Source: Methylococcales symbiont of Hymedesmia sp. n. MRB-2018 (GTDB lineage Bacteria > Pseudomonadota > Gammaproteobacteria > Methylococcales > Methylomonadaceae). From it: a stretch of DNA of 64,000 bases. The stretch's first letter is position 1. The number at the start of each line of letters is the position of its first letter. This document shows positions 38,298 through 50,198 of the stretch, piece after piece. The translations under genes were made by a program, and so were the position numbers. The DNA lies in the NCBI GenBank assembly GCA_003666385.1, contig QPIN01000059.1, forward strand, positions 1 through 64,000, read 5' to 3'. The notes below the pieces were generated by a model. That model did no database searches and was not told where the DNA came from. It was given only the letters and a program-made list of their open reading frames with translations.

Positions 38298-40547
38298 ATG
38301 AATCAAAATCTGAATCCGTCACCCCTCGAACAAGACAGTCAAGCCCTTGAATACAACGCTATTTCGCTAAATAATATATTGTATGTTTACTGGCTACGGC
38401 GTGCAATGTTTCTCCCTATTTTTATTCTCATTGTCGTTATAGGCACTATTGTCATTTTTCAATTAACGCCTAAATACACCGCATTAACAAAAATATTGAT
38501 AGCTACTACAAAACCTCAAGTAGTTAACGTGCAGGCAGTCTTATTAAGAAGTAAAATACGAGGTAGAAACGCCTTTGTTGTAAGAAATGAAGTAGAAATA
38601 CTGACATCCCGAGAGTTAGCAAAACAGGTAGTCCTCAAGCTTCATCTATTACAGAATGAAGAATTCAACCCTAAACTGAGAGAAAAGAGTTTTTTCTCTT
38701 TTCCAAACCCTAAAAACTGGTTTTCTGATGATTTTTTAGAAACACTGGGGGTGAATGTAAGCATAGAGCAGCTACCAGATGAAGAACGACATCAACGTGC
38801 TCTCACCCAAGCCGCCAATATTTTCCTTGGAAAATTAACTGTAGCCCCGGTTGAAGGCTCACATGTCATTACAGTTACCTTTGAGTCGCCCAACAAAAAA
38901 CTTGCCGCTAAAATCGCCAATGCATTGGCTGATGCTTATATCACTGGTCAATTACAAGCGAAGTTTAATACTACAGAAAGGGTCTCCAACTGGCTCAATG
39001 AAAAACTTTCTGATTTGCGTGGCAAAGTGGAAACCTCAGACAGAGCCGTTGAATTTTATAGGGAAAAGCATAGCATAGGCGCGCATCGGGCGGGTATTTT
39101 AGCCGAGCAACTTTCAACAATTAATAGCCAAATCATTATTTCTAAAGCTGAACGCGCAGGAACTGAAGTACATTTAAGGCAAATTAACCGTCTACTCAAA
39201 TCAGGTTCTGATATTGAAACAGACCCAGAAGTCCTGTCTTCTTCTCTTATTCAAAGATTAAGAGGAGAAGAATCTAAAGTGACTCAGAAAATGTCTGAAA
39301 TGGCCGCTGAATTCGGTAGTAAACACCCTACAATGATTCGTGTTAAAGCTGAAGCCCGTGAATTACAAAGAAAAATTAAAGTAGAAATAAAAAAAATCGC
39401 CTCTGGGCTTAAAAATGAAGTAGAAGTCGCCCGTACCCGAGAATACAGCCTACAAAGTGGTTTAAGGGCTTTACAAAGCAAATCAGAGGGTCAGGGAAAA
39501 GCTAACGTGCAGCTTAGAGCATTACAACGAGAGGCCGATGCTAATAAAGCGTTATTTAAAACCTTTTTAAAGCGCTTTAAAGAAACCTCCTACACACAAA
39601 ACATGCAAGAAGCAGATGCACGCGTCATATCCTGGGCAGAAGCCCCTGGTAGAGTCTCTTATCCTAACAAGAAACTTTTTTTCGTCCTCACTCTTATTCT
39701 CTCCTTTTTTGTCGGTTCAGCCGTTATTTTTCTTGTTGAAATGTTAAACCCTGGGTTGCGCTCTCCAGAAGACATTGAAGAGGAATTAGGCTACGCCGCT
39801 ATAGGACTCATCCCTATAACAGAGACCAACCCACTTGAATACAGATATGACAAATCCCATTTCGGTTTCACCGAAGCACTCAATTCTTTGCGTACTTCGC
39901 TCGCTTTAAGCGACCCAGACCGCAAAATAAAAGTCATTCAAATCACTTCATCCGTTCCTGAAGAAGGAAAAAGCACACTGGCCTTATGTTTAGCTAGGGG
40001 GGTGGCAGGTTCTGGACAAAAAGTGCTATTAATAGATGCTAATTTAAGACGTCCAACCTTTGGAAAGAGGCTGGCTCCTTCAGAAAAAAACAAAGGACTT
40101 ACCGACTTAATGTTATCTCAGGAAAACACCATTTCCGACTTTACCTTCAAAGACCCTCATACTGAATTAAAAATCATGCCAAAAGGTGGCTCAGAACATA
40201 CAAGTCCTGTTGATTTATTCACTTCTAAACGTATGCAAACACTCATTGCGCAACTAAAAACGCATTTTGATTTAATTATATTTGACACCCCCCCTCTTAT
40301 GGCGGTTGCAGACGCAAGAGCATTGGCACAACAAGTGGACAAAACCCTTTTTGTTGTACGTTGGGATCATACTCCCAAAAAAGTGGTTAAAACCGCTATA
40401 TTACAACTAGAAAAATCAGGAAATGGCGGGAATATTGCTGGCATTGTGTTACAGCGCGTCAATTTAAAACAATATAGTCGCTATGGCTACGGTGATTCTA
40501 GTTACTATTATTACCATGGAAAATACGGTAAATATTATTCAAGCTGA
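38298..40547 (+). CDS. polysaccharide co-polymerase / tyrosine autokinase (Wzc-like)
   Basis: Inner-membrane protein controlling exopolysaccharide chain length and export. The 749 residues have an N-terminal Wzz domain with membrane helix near 32-52 (FLPIFILIVVIGTIVIF), a long coiled-coil periplasmic part, a second helix near 455-475, and a cytosolic BY-kinase. The kinase shows Walker A SSVPEEGKSTLA near 550, Walker A' LLIDANLRRP and Walker B LIIFDTPPLM. The tail is a tyrosine cluster (GDSSYYYYHGKYGKYY), the usual autophosphorylation site. It overlaps the next gene by 1 base. Confidence 0.94.
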   Translation: MNQNLNPSPLEQDSQALEYNAISLNNILYVYWLRRAMFLPIFILIVVIGTIVIFQLTPKYTALTKILIATTKPQVVNVQAVLLRSKIRGRNAFVVRNEVEILTSRELAKQVVLKLHLLQNEEFNPKLREKSFFSFPNPKNWFSDDFLETLGVNVSIEQLPDEERHQRALTQAANIFLGKLTVAPVEGSHVITVTFESPNKKLAAKIANALADAYITGQLQAKFNTTERVSNWLNEKLSDLRGKVETSDRAVEFYREKHSIGAHRAGILAEQLSTINSQIIISKAERAGTEVHLRQINRLLKSGSDIETDPEVLSSSLIQRLRGEESKVTQKMSEMAAEFGSKHPTMIRVKAEARELQRKIKVEIKKIASGLKNEVEVARTREYSLQSGLRALQSKSEGQGKANVQLRALQREADANKALFKTFLKRFKETSYTQNMQEADARVISWAEAPGRVSYPNKKLFFVLTLILSFFVGSAVIFLVEMLNPGLRSPEDIEEELGYAAIGLIPITETNPLEYRYDKSHFGFTEALNSLRTSLALSDPDRKIKVIQITSSVPEEGKSTLALCLARGVAGSGQKVLLIDANLRRPTFGKRLAPSEKNKGLTDLMLSQENTISDFTFKDPHTELKIMPKGGSEHTSPVDLFTSKRMQTLIAQLKTHFDLIIFDTPPLMAVADARALAQQVDKTLFVVRWDHTPKKVVKTAILQLEKSGNGGNIAGIVLQRVNLKQYSRYGYGDSSYYYYHGKYGKYYSS

Positions 40548-41249
40548 TGCAGGTCAATAATCAAAAAAGGCAAAAAACTTTTGCTTTTTTTGTTTTTCTC
40601 GTCAGCATCATTCTGCTATTTAATGCATTGCCCCTGTTTCTATCTAGCATAAATCATATACCTGTTAAGAGAGCGATTAATCAGCTGGTAAAAAAAGAAA
40701 CCTTATCCCCTAAAAAACTTGATTCACTGATAGAAAAATCAAAATTGAGTCATCGTATTTGGAATAATGCGCAGTATTGGCATGATTTACATTTGCTCTT
40801 AATTCACAAAAGCCAAGCCGTTAGTTATTTTACTCAACAAGGCCAACAGCTTCTATTTGAAGCGCAACAAGCAAATCAGCAGTCACTCAAGTTTGTCTCC
40901 AGGAAATTCTCAATTATGGTATAAATTAGCGTGGTTGCAAGCCATGCAACGCACCGACTCCGAAAGTGTTATTAAGGCTTTGCGTTTGTCTATACTACTA
41001 GGGCCCAATGAATTGCATTATTTGTTAGATAGATTCAAGCTGTGCGGCATTTATTTCAAACAATTTGAAGCCAAGGATTACCACCTACTCGGATCACAAA
41101 CCCTACTTGTTTGGAAATTTACAAGAAAACCATTTTTACGCTTTTTTCGAAAAAACCTTGGTTTTTTTGAATCTGTGAAGATTTTAATGCAGGAGAAACA
41201 CCCAGAAATTTTGCAAAAAATGGTATCCACCATTAACAAACCTACTTAA
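40547..41249 (+). pseudogene. VpsP-like exopolysaccharide accessory protein, frameshifted
   Basis: The first frame (from ATG 40547) has an N-terminal membrane helix (FAFFVFLVSIILLFNALP) and helical residues to QQANQQSL, then runs into a stop at 40924. The second frame picks up the natural continuation SLSPGNSQLWYKLAWLQAMQ from about 40890 and ends at 41249. Joined, they give one protein of about 233 residues with TPR-like helices. This placement after a Wzc-like kinase matches VpsP-type genes. The single-base shift lies around 40886-40892. Confidence 0.6.
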
Positions 41250-41250
41250 T

Positions 41251-41997
41251 TTGTTTTTAAAAAAAAATAAGCTTATAGCACCCTTCCTACCTGACAATAC
41301 CCGTATATATTGTATTGGTGATGTCCATGGCTGCCATGCATTATTACTGGATTTATTGCATAAAATTGAACACGATTGTCTTGCGTTTTTAGGTAGAAAA
41401 CTCATTATTTATCTAGGTGACTATATCGATAGAGGCCCTAATTCTAAAGAAGTTATTGAGACCCTTATTCAGCATAATCCAGACAATACGGAATGTATTT
41501 ATTTGCGCGGTAATCACGAGCAGGTCCTACTTGATTTCTTGCAAGAAGAAAGTGTCGAAAAAGCCTGGCTGTCCTTTGGCGGCAGGGCAACACTGGCGAG
41601 TTATAACGTGGCAATCCACAAAATCCCTACAAAAAGATCTGATTTCACCAATATGCAACAACAATTAAAAGAAAAACTCCCCGAGACACACCATCATTTT
41701 CTAGCACAAACCACTTTAAACTATACGTTAGGGTCTTATTACTTTGTCCATGCAGGTATTTACCCCAGAAAATCGCTAGCCAAGCAAAAAGCAAAAGACT
41801 TATTGTGGATAAGAGATGAATTTACTTCATACCAGAAACATCATGAAAAAATTATTGTTCATGGTCATACCGTGTCAGATGAACCCGAATTATTAGCCAA
41901 CCGAATTGGCATTGATACTGGAGCCTACGCATCAAACATATTAACTTGCCTAGTTTTAGAAAATGATCAACAAAAAATCATACAATCAATACATTAG
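41251..41997 (+). CDS. metallophosphoesterase (serine/threonine phosphatase type)
   Basis: A 248-residue phosphoprotein-phosphatase-like enzyme. The metal motifs are complete: CIGDVHGC, YLGDYIDRGPNS and LRGNHEQ, with later histidines in YFVHAGIYP and VHGHTVSDEP. The start is TTG at 41251, one base after the preceding stop. As the last gene of the export block it may reverse phosphorylation of the tyrosine autokinase or regulators; this is inference from position. The family also includes nucleotide pyrophosphatases. Confidence 0.85.
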   Translation: MFLKKNKLIAPFLPDNTRIYCIGDVHGCHALLLDLLHKIEHDCLAFLGRKLIIYLGDYIDRGPNSKEVIETLIQHNPDNTECIYLRGNHEQVLLDFLQEESVEKAWLSFGGRATLASYNVAIHKIPTKRSDFTNMQQQLKEKLPETHHHFLAQTTLNYTLGSYYFVHAGIYPRKSLAKQKAKDLLWIRDEFTSYQKHHEKIIVHGHTVSDEPELLANRIGIDTGAYASNILTCLVLENDQQKIIQSIH

Positions 41998-42002
41998 CCT
42001 TT

Positions 42003-42148
42003 GGTAACTCCCCAGCGTACTCGGTAACTGCTTAGATTGCCCTCCGTTCTGTTCAAGATCAAGGCGTTCAAGAGCAAGGCGAAAGCGCGGAGTTTACAGG
42101 TGTAAATGCGCACTTTCAACGCAGCTATTGGACAAAATAGAGGGTAGG
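42003..42148. mobile_element. MITE-like element, family A, copy with 15-base duplication
   Basis: It shares with 22894-23039 the start GTAACT, the block GTAACTGCTTAGATT and the core AAGGCGAAAGCGCGGAGTTT. It differs by a tandem duplication, GTTCAAGATCAAGGC (42051-42065) followed by GTTCAAGAGCAAGGC (42066-42080). Its right terminal repeat is lost: after AGAGGGTAGG the sequence joins a different repeat at 42149. Confidence 0.65.
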
Positions 42149-42218
42149 CTTGTATTTTGACTAAAACCTGAAAAATTCTATCACTTTTTTTATCCGTCCA
42201 GAGTTATGCTGAGGTCTC
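42149..42218. repeat. half of MITE-like element, family C
   Basis: These 70 bases nearly equal 48582-48650, starting CTTGTATTTTGACTAAAA and ending with CCAGAGTTATGCTGAG. Only the right half is present here, joined to the broken end of a family A element. The full family C element is at 48512-48650. Confidence 0.65.
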
Positions 42219-42548
42219 CAAAAAAGAATGAAGCAATATTATCTCGAATGTCTGTTTTTTACTATTATCCCTTCCATAAATTTTCGTACTTTATACACAA
42301 AAACTTGAAACGAATAATATATTACAGTCGCCCCTATTAATTCATGGCTGGCAGATACACACTTAAAATATTTAAATACTCACTCGTCACGCCTGTATGC
42401 TCTTAACAGGAATGAAAATAAATTACTTGTGAATAAAGAGTGAAGGCATTTAAAACCATGTCATTCGGTTGTTCTTGGCTACAACTCTCGCCTTATTCTC
42501 AGATATTTAACCCATGTCTCAGATCGGCCAGAATTAATAGGGGTGCCT
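42219..42548. other. spacer between export block and thyA region
   Basis: No gene is recognised. Around 42387-42412 lies a piece of the dispersed repeat also seen at 13635 (GTATGCTC then ACAGGAATG). Remaining sequence is AT-rich. Confidence 0.4.
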
Positions 42549-42734
42549 TTAACAAGCGTTTACTTCGTCTAAATTGCCTACCTGCTTAAGACACGTCACG
42601 CCCAATAGCATCATAGCGATCAAAACACCAAGAATATTAGCATAAACACCCTCAACACTAAAAACACCCACAAAGGAATACATTGGCTTTGCACATATTC
42701 CAAAAGGGGAATTAATAACAGAATAAATAACCAT
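42549..42734 (-). CDS. possible small membrane protein after thyA
   Basis: The frame, taken from the ATG at 42734 just after the thyA stop, encodes 61 residues with a hydrophobic segment around YSFVGVFSVEGVYANILG and a second one, VLIAMMLLGVTCL, ending NLDEVNAC. A longer version starting at 42824 would overlap thyA by 77 bases. No family or ribosome site is evident. It may be the last gene of the gyrB-thyA direction. Confidence 0.35.
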   Translation of the reverse strand: MVIYSVINSPFGICAKPMYSFVGVFSVEGVYANILGVLIAMMLLGVTCLKQVGNLDEVNAC

Positions 42735-42747
42735 ACATAACAATAGG

Positions 42748-43581
42748 TTAAATAGAAATATCGGCTTTAATAGCCTTATGAAATTGATAATCCTCAATCT
42801 CAAAGTCTTCAAAACAATAATCAAAAATTGAATCTGCTTTTCTTTTTATATTTAACCTAGGTAAAGTAAAAGGTTCTCGTGATAATTGTAGTTTCGCTTG
42901 CTGTTGATGATTAAGATATAAATGTACATCCCCACCCGTCCAAATAAAGTCCCCAGGCTCTAAATCGCACTGCTGAGCCACCATATGCGTTAATAGGGCA
43001 TAACTGGCTATATTAAACGGTAAACCTAAAAATGTATCACAACTGCGCTGATAGAGATGACAAAAGAGCTTTCCATTCGCTACATAGAATTGAAAAAACG
43101 CATGACAGGCGGATAGGGCCATTTTTCCTTTTTTTACATTTTCTTGGGCACTCATAGATTCATCTGATAAATCAGACACATTCCATGCAGAAACAATAAT
43201 GCGTCGACTATTTGGTGTTTCCTTCAGTTGCTTAATGATCTGTGCTATTTGATCTATATTTTGTCCATCAGCTGTTGGCCAAGATCGCCATTGATGTCCA
43301 TAAACAGGGCCGAGTTCTCCATCCTCATCCGCCCATTCATCCCAGATTTTTACGCCATTTTGTTTTAAATAGGCAATATTGGTATCGCCTTTTAAAAACC
43401 AGAGTAATTCATGAATGATTGCTTTTAAATGAACCTTTTTGGTGGTAACTAAAGGAAAGCCTTGTTGTAAATCAAAACGAATTTGGTGAGCAAAAATAGA
43501 TAGCGTTCCACTCCCCGTTCTATCTCCTTTTTGTACACCTTCATCCAGAATTTTTTGGAGTAAACTTAAATATTGTTTCAT
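42748..43581 (-). CDS. thyA: thymidylate synthase
   Basis: Methylates dUMP to dTMP with methylene-tetrahydrofolate. The 277 residues fit the family: [20 protein letters not shown] near the start, [49 protein letters not shown], the nucleophile in [12 protein letters not shown] (near residue 160), [20 protein letters not shown] and DVHLYLNH. The residues before the catalytic cysteine are LSA rather than the common LPP, with a short insertion in front ([11 protein letters not shown]). It is downstream of gyrB on the same strand. Confidence 0.96.
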   Translation of the reverse strand: MKQYLSLLQKILDEGVQKGDRTGSGTLSIFAHQIRFDLQQGFPLVTTKKVHLKAIIHELLWFLKGDTNIAYLKQNGVKIWDEWADEDGELGPVYGHQWRSWPTADGQNIDQIAQIIKQLKETPNSRRIIVSAWNVSDLSDESMSAQENVKKGKMALSACHAFFQFYVANGKLFCHLYQRSCDTFLGLPFNIASYALLTHMVAQQCDLEPGDFIWTGGDVHLYLNHQQQAKLQLSREPFTLPRLNIKRKADSIFDYCFEDFEIEDYQFHKAIKADISI

Positions 43582-43585
43582 GCGG

Positions 43586-43615
43586 TTATACCATTTTCAA
43601 GAATAAATGGTATAA
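43586..43615. repeat. hairpin between gyrB and thyA
   Basis: TTATACCATTT pairs with AAATGGTATAA, 11 perfect pairs with an 8-base loop, placed in the 47-base gap between the gyrB stop and the thyA start. No T-run follows on the minus strand, so it is more likely a messenger processing or partial termination element than a full terminator. Confidence 0.4.
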
Positions 43616-43628
43616 AATATTAACTAAA

Positions 43629-46076
<2,448 letters not shown>

Positions 46077-46082
46077 TCACTA

Positions 46083-47156
46083 TCACACAGATACAATATT
46101 TCCATGTTCCACGTGAAACACCCTATAATCATTTAACATAGATAAATCACCAAAATTACCAAGTTCAGTTGTAGACATGAAAACCTGGCAGTTTAAGGCA
46201 GATAAGTAATCAAGTAGTTTAGCCTTGTTAAGAAAATCCAGTTCTGCTGTAAGATCATCAATAAGCAAGCTAACAGAACTCTCTTTCTGTATATTAATTA
46301 ATTTAACTTGGGCCAGCTTTAAAGAAATCATTAACAGTTTAAGTTGCCCCCTGGAAACATAATCTTTAGCTAGGCGACCATCAACTAAAACAGAAAAATC
46401 ACCTCTGTGGGGGCCACTATGGCTAAAACCATATTTAAGATCTTTTGCAAGGTCTATCTGCATGGAATGTGCAAAACCATCAGAATCATTCCAACCAGGA
46501 ATATATTGAATTTCAATGTTTTTTAAATTAAGGAAAAAAACACTCAGTTCTAAGAATAAAGGTTGAAGTAGATCAAGATATGTCTTTCTATAATTTGAGA
46601 CTATTGTGCCGTACTCTGTTAGTTCGGTGTCCCAAACATGGAGTTGATCAACTTGCCTAGATTTTAATAATGAATTTCTTTGTTGTAAAATTTTTTTATA
46701 TTTGCGCCAACAGTTTAAAAATTTTTCATCCATATTAAACACCCCCCAATCTAAAAATTCACGTCTTAATTGAGGGCCCGCATCAATCAACTTGTAACTT
46801 TTGGGGTGAATCAACAATATAGGTAGGGCATAAGCTAGTTCTGCTTTATGGCTATTGCTTTGGTTAATACGTATGTCACTTTTTTCCCCTTCTAGCCTTA
46901 TGCCTAGATGAACTAAATCATTACTCTTTTGGATGATTTTACCTGAAACAATGAGCTGTTGTTTTTCAAACTGAATAACTTGTTTAATGTTCGTAGCTCT
47001 AAAAGAACGCGCCCTACCTAAAATAAAAATAGCTTCAAGTAACGAGCTTTTACCACTACCATTTTCTCCAGTAATTAAATTAATGGCTAATGACGGTTCT
47101 ATAGTTGCTTTGTTAATATTGCGCAGTGTAGATATCTCTAGTTTTTTTAAACTCAT
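46083..47156 (-). CDS. recF: RecF recombination mediator
   Basis: SMC-like ATPase that loads RecA at gaps with RecOR. The 357 residues carry Walker A ITGENGSGKSSLLEAIFILG near residue 30, the GRARSFRA segment typical of RecF, the signature VSRGQLKLLMISLKLAQ, and Walker B VSLLIDDLTAELD. It lies between dnaN (16-base gap) and gyrB, the standard origin order. A parS site falls within its 3' end. Confidence 0.97.
   Translation of the reverse strand: MSLKKLEISTLRNINKATIEPSLAINLITGENGSGKSSLLEAIFILGRARSFRATNIKQVIQFEKQQLIVSGKIIQKSNDLVHLGIRLEGEKSDIRINQSNSHKAELAYALPILLIHPKSYKLIDAGPQLRREFLDWGVFNMDEKFLNCWRKYKKILQQRNSLLKSRQVDQLHVWDTELTEYGTIVSNYRKTYLDLLQPLFLELSVFFLNLKNIEIQYIPGWNDSDGFAHSMQIDLAKDLKYGFSHSGPHRGDFSVLVDGRLAKDYVSRGQLKLLMISLKLAQVKLINIQKESSVSLLIDDLTAELDFLNKAKLLDYLSALNCQVFMSTTELGNFGDLSMLNDYRVFHVEHGNIVSV
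46105..46120. promoter_or_regulatory. parS site for ParB
   Basis: TGTTCCACGTGAAACA matches the conserved bacterial parS pattern TGTTNCACGTGAAACA at every defined position. It lies in the last codons of recF. parS sites cluster near replication origins, consistent with the dnaA block beside it. Confidence 0.85.
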
Positions 47157-47171
47157 AAGGAGAGATTAAAA

Positions 47172-48272
47172 TCACAAGCACATCGGCATAACTATAAATT
47201 TGTATGGCTTGGGTTCGGGCTCGTCAATAAAACAACTACTTCCATTGCTGGCAATAGTTAATACGGCTAATTCAGAATCTAAATTGCTTACAGCATCTAA
47301 TAAATATTGGGCATTAAAGGCAATAGAAAATGGCTCATCATTGTACTCAATAATCAATTCTTCTTCTGCTTCATCGTGTTCAGGATTATATGAATTTAAC
47401 TTAAGCAATCCCTTTGAGATCTGACAGCTAACACCTTTAAATTTTTCATTCGCTAGAATAGCAACACGGGTTAAGGCGTCTTTTAAAACATGTTTTTGAA
47501 TATGAATTGAATTTAAAAAGGGTTGATCAAATACTTTATTAAAATCAGGATATTCCGCATCGACTAATTTAGCGGAAAAGATTAAGTTTTTAACCGATAT
47601 TCTGATATTGCTGCTTGAAAACTGAATATCTAGTTCTGCTTCATCATCATCCAGCAACCGACTGAGTTCTAATACCCCTTTTCTGGGCAAAATAATACGG
47701 GCCTCATAACCCGTTGCAACCCCTATATTGTCTTCATAAAAGGATAAGCGATGCCCATCTGAAGCAACCAAATTTAAAGTGTTATTTGAAATATGTAATA
47801 ACAAGCCATTGAGATAATAACGCACATCCTGATTACCCATACAAAAAACGGTTTTATCTAATGCAAATTTTAATGTTCCAGCATTGATTACAAACTTATT
47901 TTCTAACTCAGCCTCAGAAAACTCAGGATAGTTATCTGCAGCTAAGGTAGATAAAGAAAACCTGCTTCTTCCAGAGATGATTTTTGCTTTATCGTCTTTG
48001 AGTTCAAATTTTATTATCGCTTCATCAGGTAATAACCTGACAATATCAAGGAGTTTCCTAGCAGGGACAGTGATTTCACCACTTTCACATGAGTCTGGTT
48101 GAATCGTAGTAATTAACTGAATTTCAAGGTCTGTCCCTGTTAGAGTCAAAGTATTTTCTTTGATACAGATAAGAACATTAGACAGAATTGGCATAGTTTG
48201 TCTTTTTTCAATAACACCCACTATTTTTTGTAAGGGTGTTAATAAAAGCTCTCTATTAATAATAAATTTCAT
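47172..48272 (-). CDS. dnaN: DNA polymerase III sliding clamp (beta subunit)
   Basis: Ring-shaped processivity clamp. The 366 residues form three repeated domains; visible marks are MKFIINRELLLTPLQKIVGVIEKRQTMPILSN at the N-terminus, DLEIQL, ATDGHRL-like SDGHRLSFYE and the C-terminal YKFIVMPMCL, close to the usual VMPMRL ending. Gene order dnaA-dnaN-recF-gyrB is conserved, but the spacing to dnaA is enlarged by an inserted repeat element. Confidence 0.97.
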   Translation of the reverse strand: MKFIINRELLLTPLQKIVGVIEKRQTMPILSNVLICIKENTLTLTGTDLEIQLITTIQPDSCESGEITVPARKLLDIVRLLPDEAIIKFELKDDKAKIISGRSRFSLSTLAADNYPEFSEAELENKFVINAGTLKFALDKTVFCMGNQDVRYYLNGLLLHISNNTLNLVASDGHRLSFYEDNIGVATGYEARIILPRKGVLELSRLLDDDEAELDIQFSSSNIRISVKNLIFSAKLVDAEYPDFNKVFDQPFLNSIHIQKHVLKDALTRVAILANEKFKGVSCQISKGLLKLNSYNPEHDEAEEELIIEYNDEPFSIAFNAQYLLDAVSNLDSELAVLTIASNGSSCFIDEPEPKPYKFIVMPMCL

Positions 48273-48511
48273 AATTTATATTTAAAACCATTATTGTTAT
48301 TAGTACAAAAAAAACTGTTGGTAACTGATGTTTTTTTTGCATTATCAATTAATTATAGCCTTTAAATTTTGTTGATAAAAGCCTTTTATCTTGTGACTTT
48401 CGTGTTTAATTTTAAACAGTGAAAATATAACACAACTAATCTACATTTTAACCCCGCGTAAAGCACAGCTTATTCACAGAGGACAAGAACTTATGTAGCA
48501 ATTAATATTAA
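48273..48511. other. candidate origin region between dnaN and dnaA
   Basis: An AT-rich spacer with one clear DnaA box, TTATTCACA at 48470-48478 (fits TTATNCACA), and long A/T runs at 48300-48400 that could unwind. Further consensus boxes were not found by eye here or in the dnaA-rpmH gap (50007-50198), so the origin position is only approximate. Confidence 0.4.
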
Positions 48512-48650
48512 GAGCCCTCAGCATAACTCTGGAAGGATAAAAAAGGTCAGCCAAAATAACGCACAATAGCTCACTATTACACTTGTATTTTGACTAAAAT
48601 CTGAAAAATTCTATCACTTTTTCTCTCGTCCAGAGTTATGCTGAGTTCTC
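48512..48650. mobile_element. 139-bp MITE-like element, family C, in the dnaN-dnaA gap
   Basis: Left end GAGCCCTCAGCATAACTCTGG and right end CCAGAGTTATGCTGAGTTCTC are inverted repeats with 15 perfect core bases. The right half almost equals 42149-42218. It has no coding capacity and sits 30 bases after the dnaA stop, inside the candidate origin region. Confidence 0.7.
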
Positions 48651-48680
48651 ATTAAGTACAAAATCAATTTTTTCCTTGGC

Positions 48681-50006
48681 TCAATCAGATAATGCTCTTA
48701 AAAGGTTTTGATAATCTTCTTCTACTTTGATATCTGACTCTTTAAGTGATTTTATTCGCTTACAGGCATTAATCACTGTTGTGTGATCTCTTCCACCAAA
48801 ATACCCACCAATTTCAGGAAAACTATGGCTGGTTAATTCTCTAGCCAGACACATAGCGATTTGTCTAGGGCGTGTAATAGATTGTCTACGGTTTTTAGAG
48901 GATAGGTCTGCAACCCTAATTTTGAAATATTGAGAGACTGTTTTTTGAATATTATCAATATTGACTAATTTATCTTGTAATGAAATCAAGTCATGTAGGG
49001 CTTCTTTGGTAAAATCCACTGTAATTTCTTTTCCCGTAAAATGGGCATTAGCGATAACGCGCCTTAGTGCACCTTCCAAGTCTCTAACATTGGAAGAAAT
49101 TCTTTTTCCAATAAAAAATGCAACTTCATGGGTTAAATCAATATTAACCTGATTGGCTTTTTTAATTAAGATAGCCGCTCTTGTTTCTAAATCTGGAGGT
49201 TCAATGGCAACAGGTAACCCCCAGACAAACCTAGATTTTAAGCGATCTTCTAAACCTTCAATTTCTTTAGGATATTTATCACAAGTTAATACTACTTGGT
49301 GTTTTTTATCTAACAAATTATTAAAGGTGTGGAAAAACTCTTCTTGAGATCGTTCTTTTCCAGCTAAAAATTGAACATCATCAATTAATAAAATATCAAT
49401 ACTGCGATAATATTTTTTAAAAGCATCAATGGAATTATGCTGAAAAGCCTGCACCATGTCTTGTACGAATTTTTCTGAATGTAAATAAACAATATTCGCG
49501 CAAGGGTTTTTTTTAAGAACTGCATTACCTATAGCATGCATCAGATGGGTTTTACCTAGACCAGAGCTACCATAGATAAAAAGTGGATTGTATGATTTGC
49601 CTATATTTTTAGAAACCTGAAGCGAAGCTGCTTTTGCAAGTTGATTGGATTTACCCCCTACAAAACCATCAAAAGAAAAAGCCCTATTTAAAAAATTTGA
49701 TTGTGTTTGATTGTTTTTTTTAGTGGTTGATTTTTTAGTTGAACCTGGTTGAGAGCGTGGTGCTGGGCTTTTAGAACCAATTTCGAACTGTATAACAAGG
49801 GAGCCATTAGAAAACTCATAAACCACATCTTCAATTTTTTGTAAAAAATGTTGTTTAACGTGATCAATAATGAATCGGTTTGGGGCCAATAATTTTAGTT
49901 GCTTATTTTTTTCTATGGCTTGTAATGGTCTTATCCAAGTACTAAAATCATTGGAAGGCATTGCATTTTCAAGTTTGGATAAGCAGTGTTTCCAAATAGA
50001 ACTCAT
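48681..50006 (-). CDS. dnaA: chromosomal replication initiator DnaA
   Basis: AAA+ initiator that melts the origin. The start at 50006 gives 441 residues beginning MSSIWKHCLSKLENAMPSNDFSTWIRPL, the DnaA domain I signature; the earlier ATG at 50045 adds 13 residues not seen in homologues. Domain III has Walker A IYGSSGLGKTHLMHAIG and Walker B IDILLIDDVQFL; domain IV has the helix-turn-helix with RQIAMCLARELT and the signature GGRDHTTVINACKRI. A low-complexity linker lies at about 90-120. Confidence 0.98.
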   Translation of the reverse strand: MSSIWKHCLSKLENAMPSNDFSTWIRPLQAIEKNKQLKLLAPNRFIIDHVKQHFLQKIEDVVYEFSNGSLVIQFEIGSKSPAPRSQPGSTKKSTTKKNNQTQSNFLNRAFSFDGFVGGKSNQLAKAASLQVSKNIGKSYNPLFIYGSSGLGKTHLMHAIGNAVLKKNPCANIVYLHSEKFVQDMVQAFQHNSIDAFKKYYRSIDILLIDDVQFLAGKERSQEEFFHTFNNLLDKKHQVVLTCDKYPKEIEGLEDRLKSRFVWGLPVAIEPPDLETRAAILIKKANQVNIDLTHEVAFFIGKRISSNVRDLEGALRRVIANAHFTGKEITVDFTKEALHDLISLQDKLVNIDNIQKTVSQYFKIRVADLSSKNRRQSITRPRQIAMCLARELTSHSFPEIGGYFGGRDHTTVINACKRIKSLKESDIKVEEDYQNLLRALSD

Positions 50007-50081
50007 TTTAGCGACATTTTTTAAGGTTGATGGATAGTTAAACAATTACCATATAAATACCAAGCAATAACATTGTTGTGG

Positions 50082-50087
50082 TATAAT
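50082..50087 (+). promoter_or_regulatory. extended -10 promoter of the rpmH operon
   Basis: TGGTATAAT contains TATAAT at 50082-50087 with the TG extension of an extended -10 element. It lies in the dnaA-rpmH gap, 112 bases before rpmH, the expected position for this operon's promoter. No strong -35 box is seen. Confidence 0.5.
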
Positions 50088-50198
50088 ATCTGGTTAATTT
50101 TGGTTAAATGTAATTGACGAAATGCATTTTTTTATTTTATCATCCATCGTCTTTTTTATCCGTATTTTTGTTTAAACAATTTTTTAGGGCATTAACCA

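Noticed and set aside
41804..41812. TGTGGATAA, a perfect reverse-strand DnaA box
   Set aside because: It is a single copy inside the phosphatase coding sequence, 7 kb from dnaA, and is explained by the codons there.
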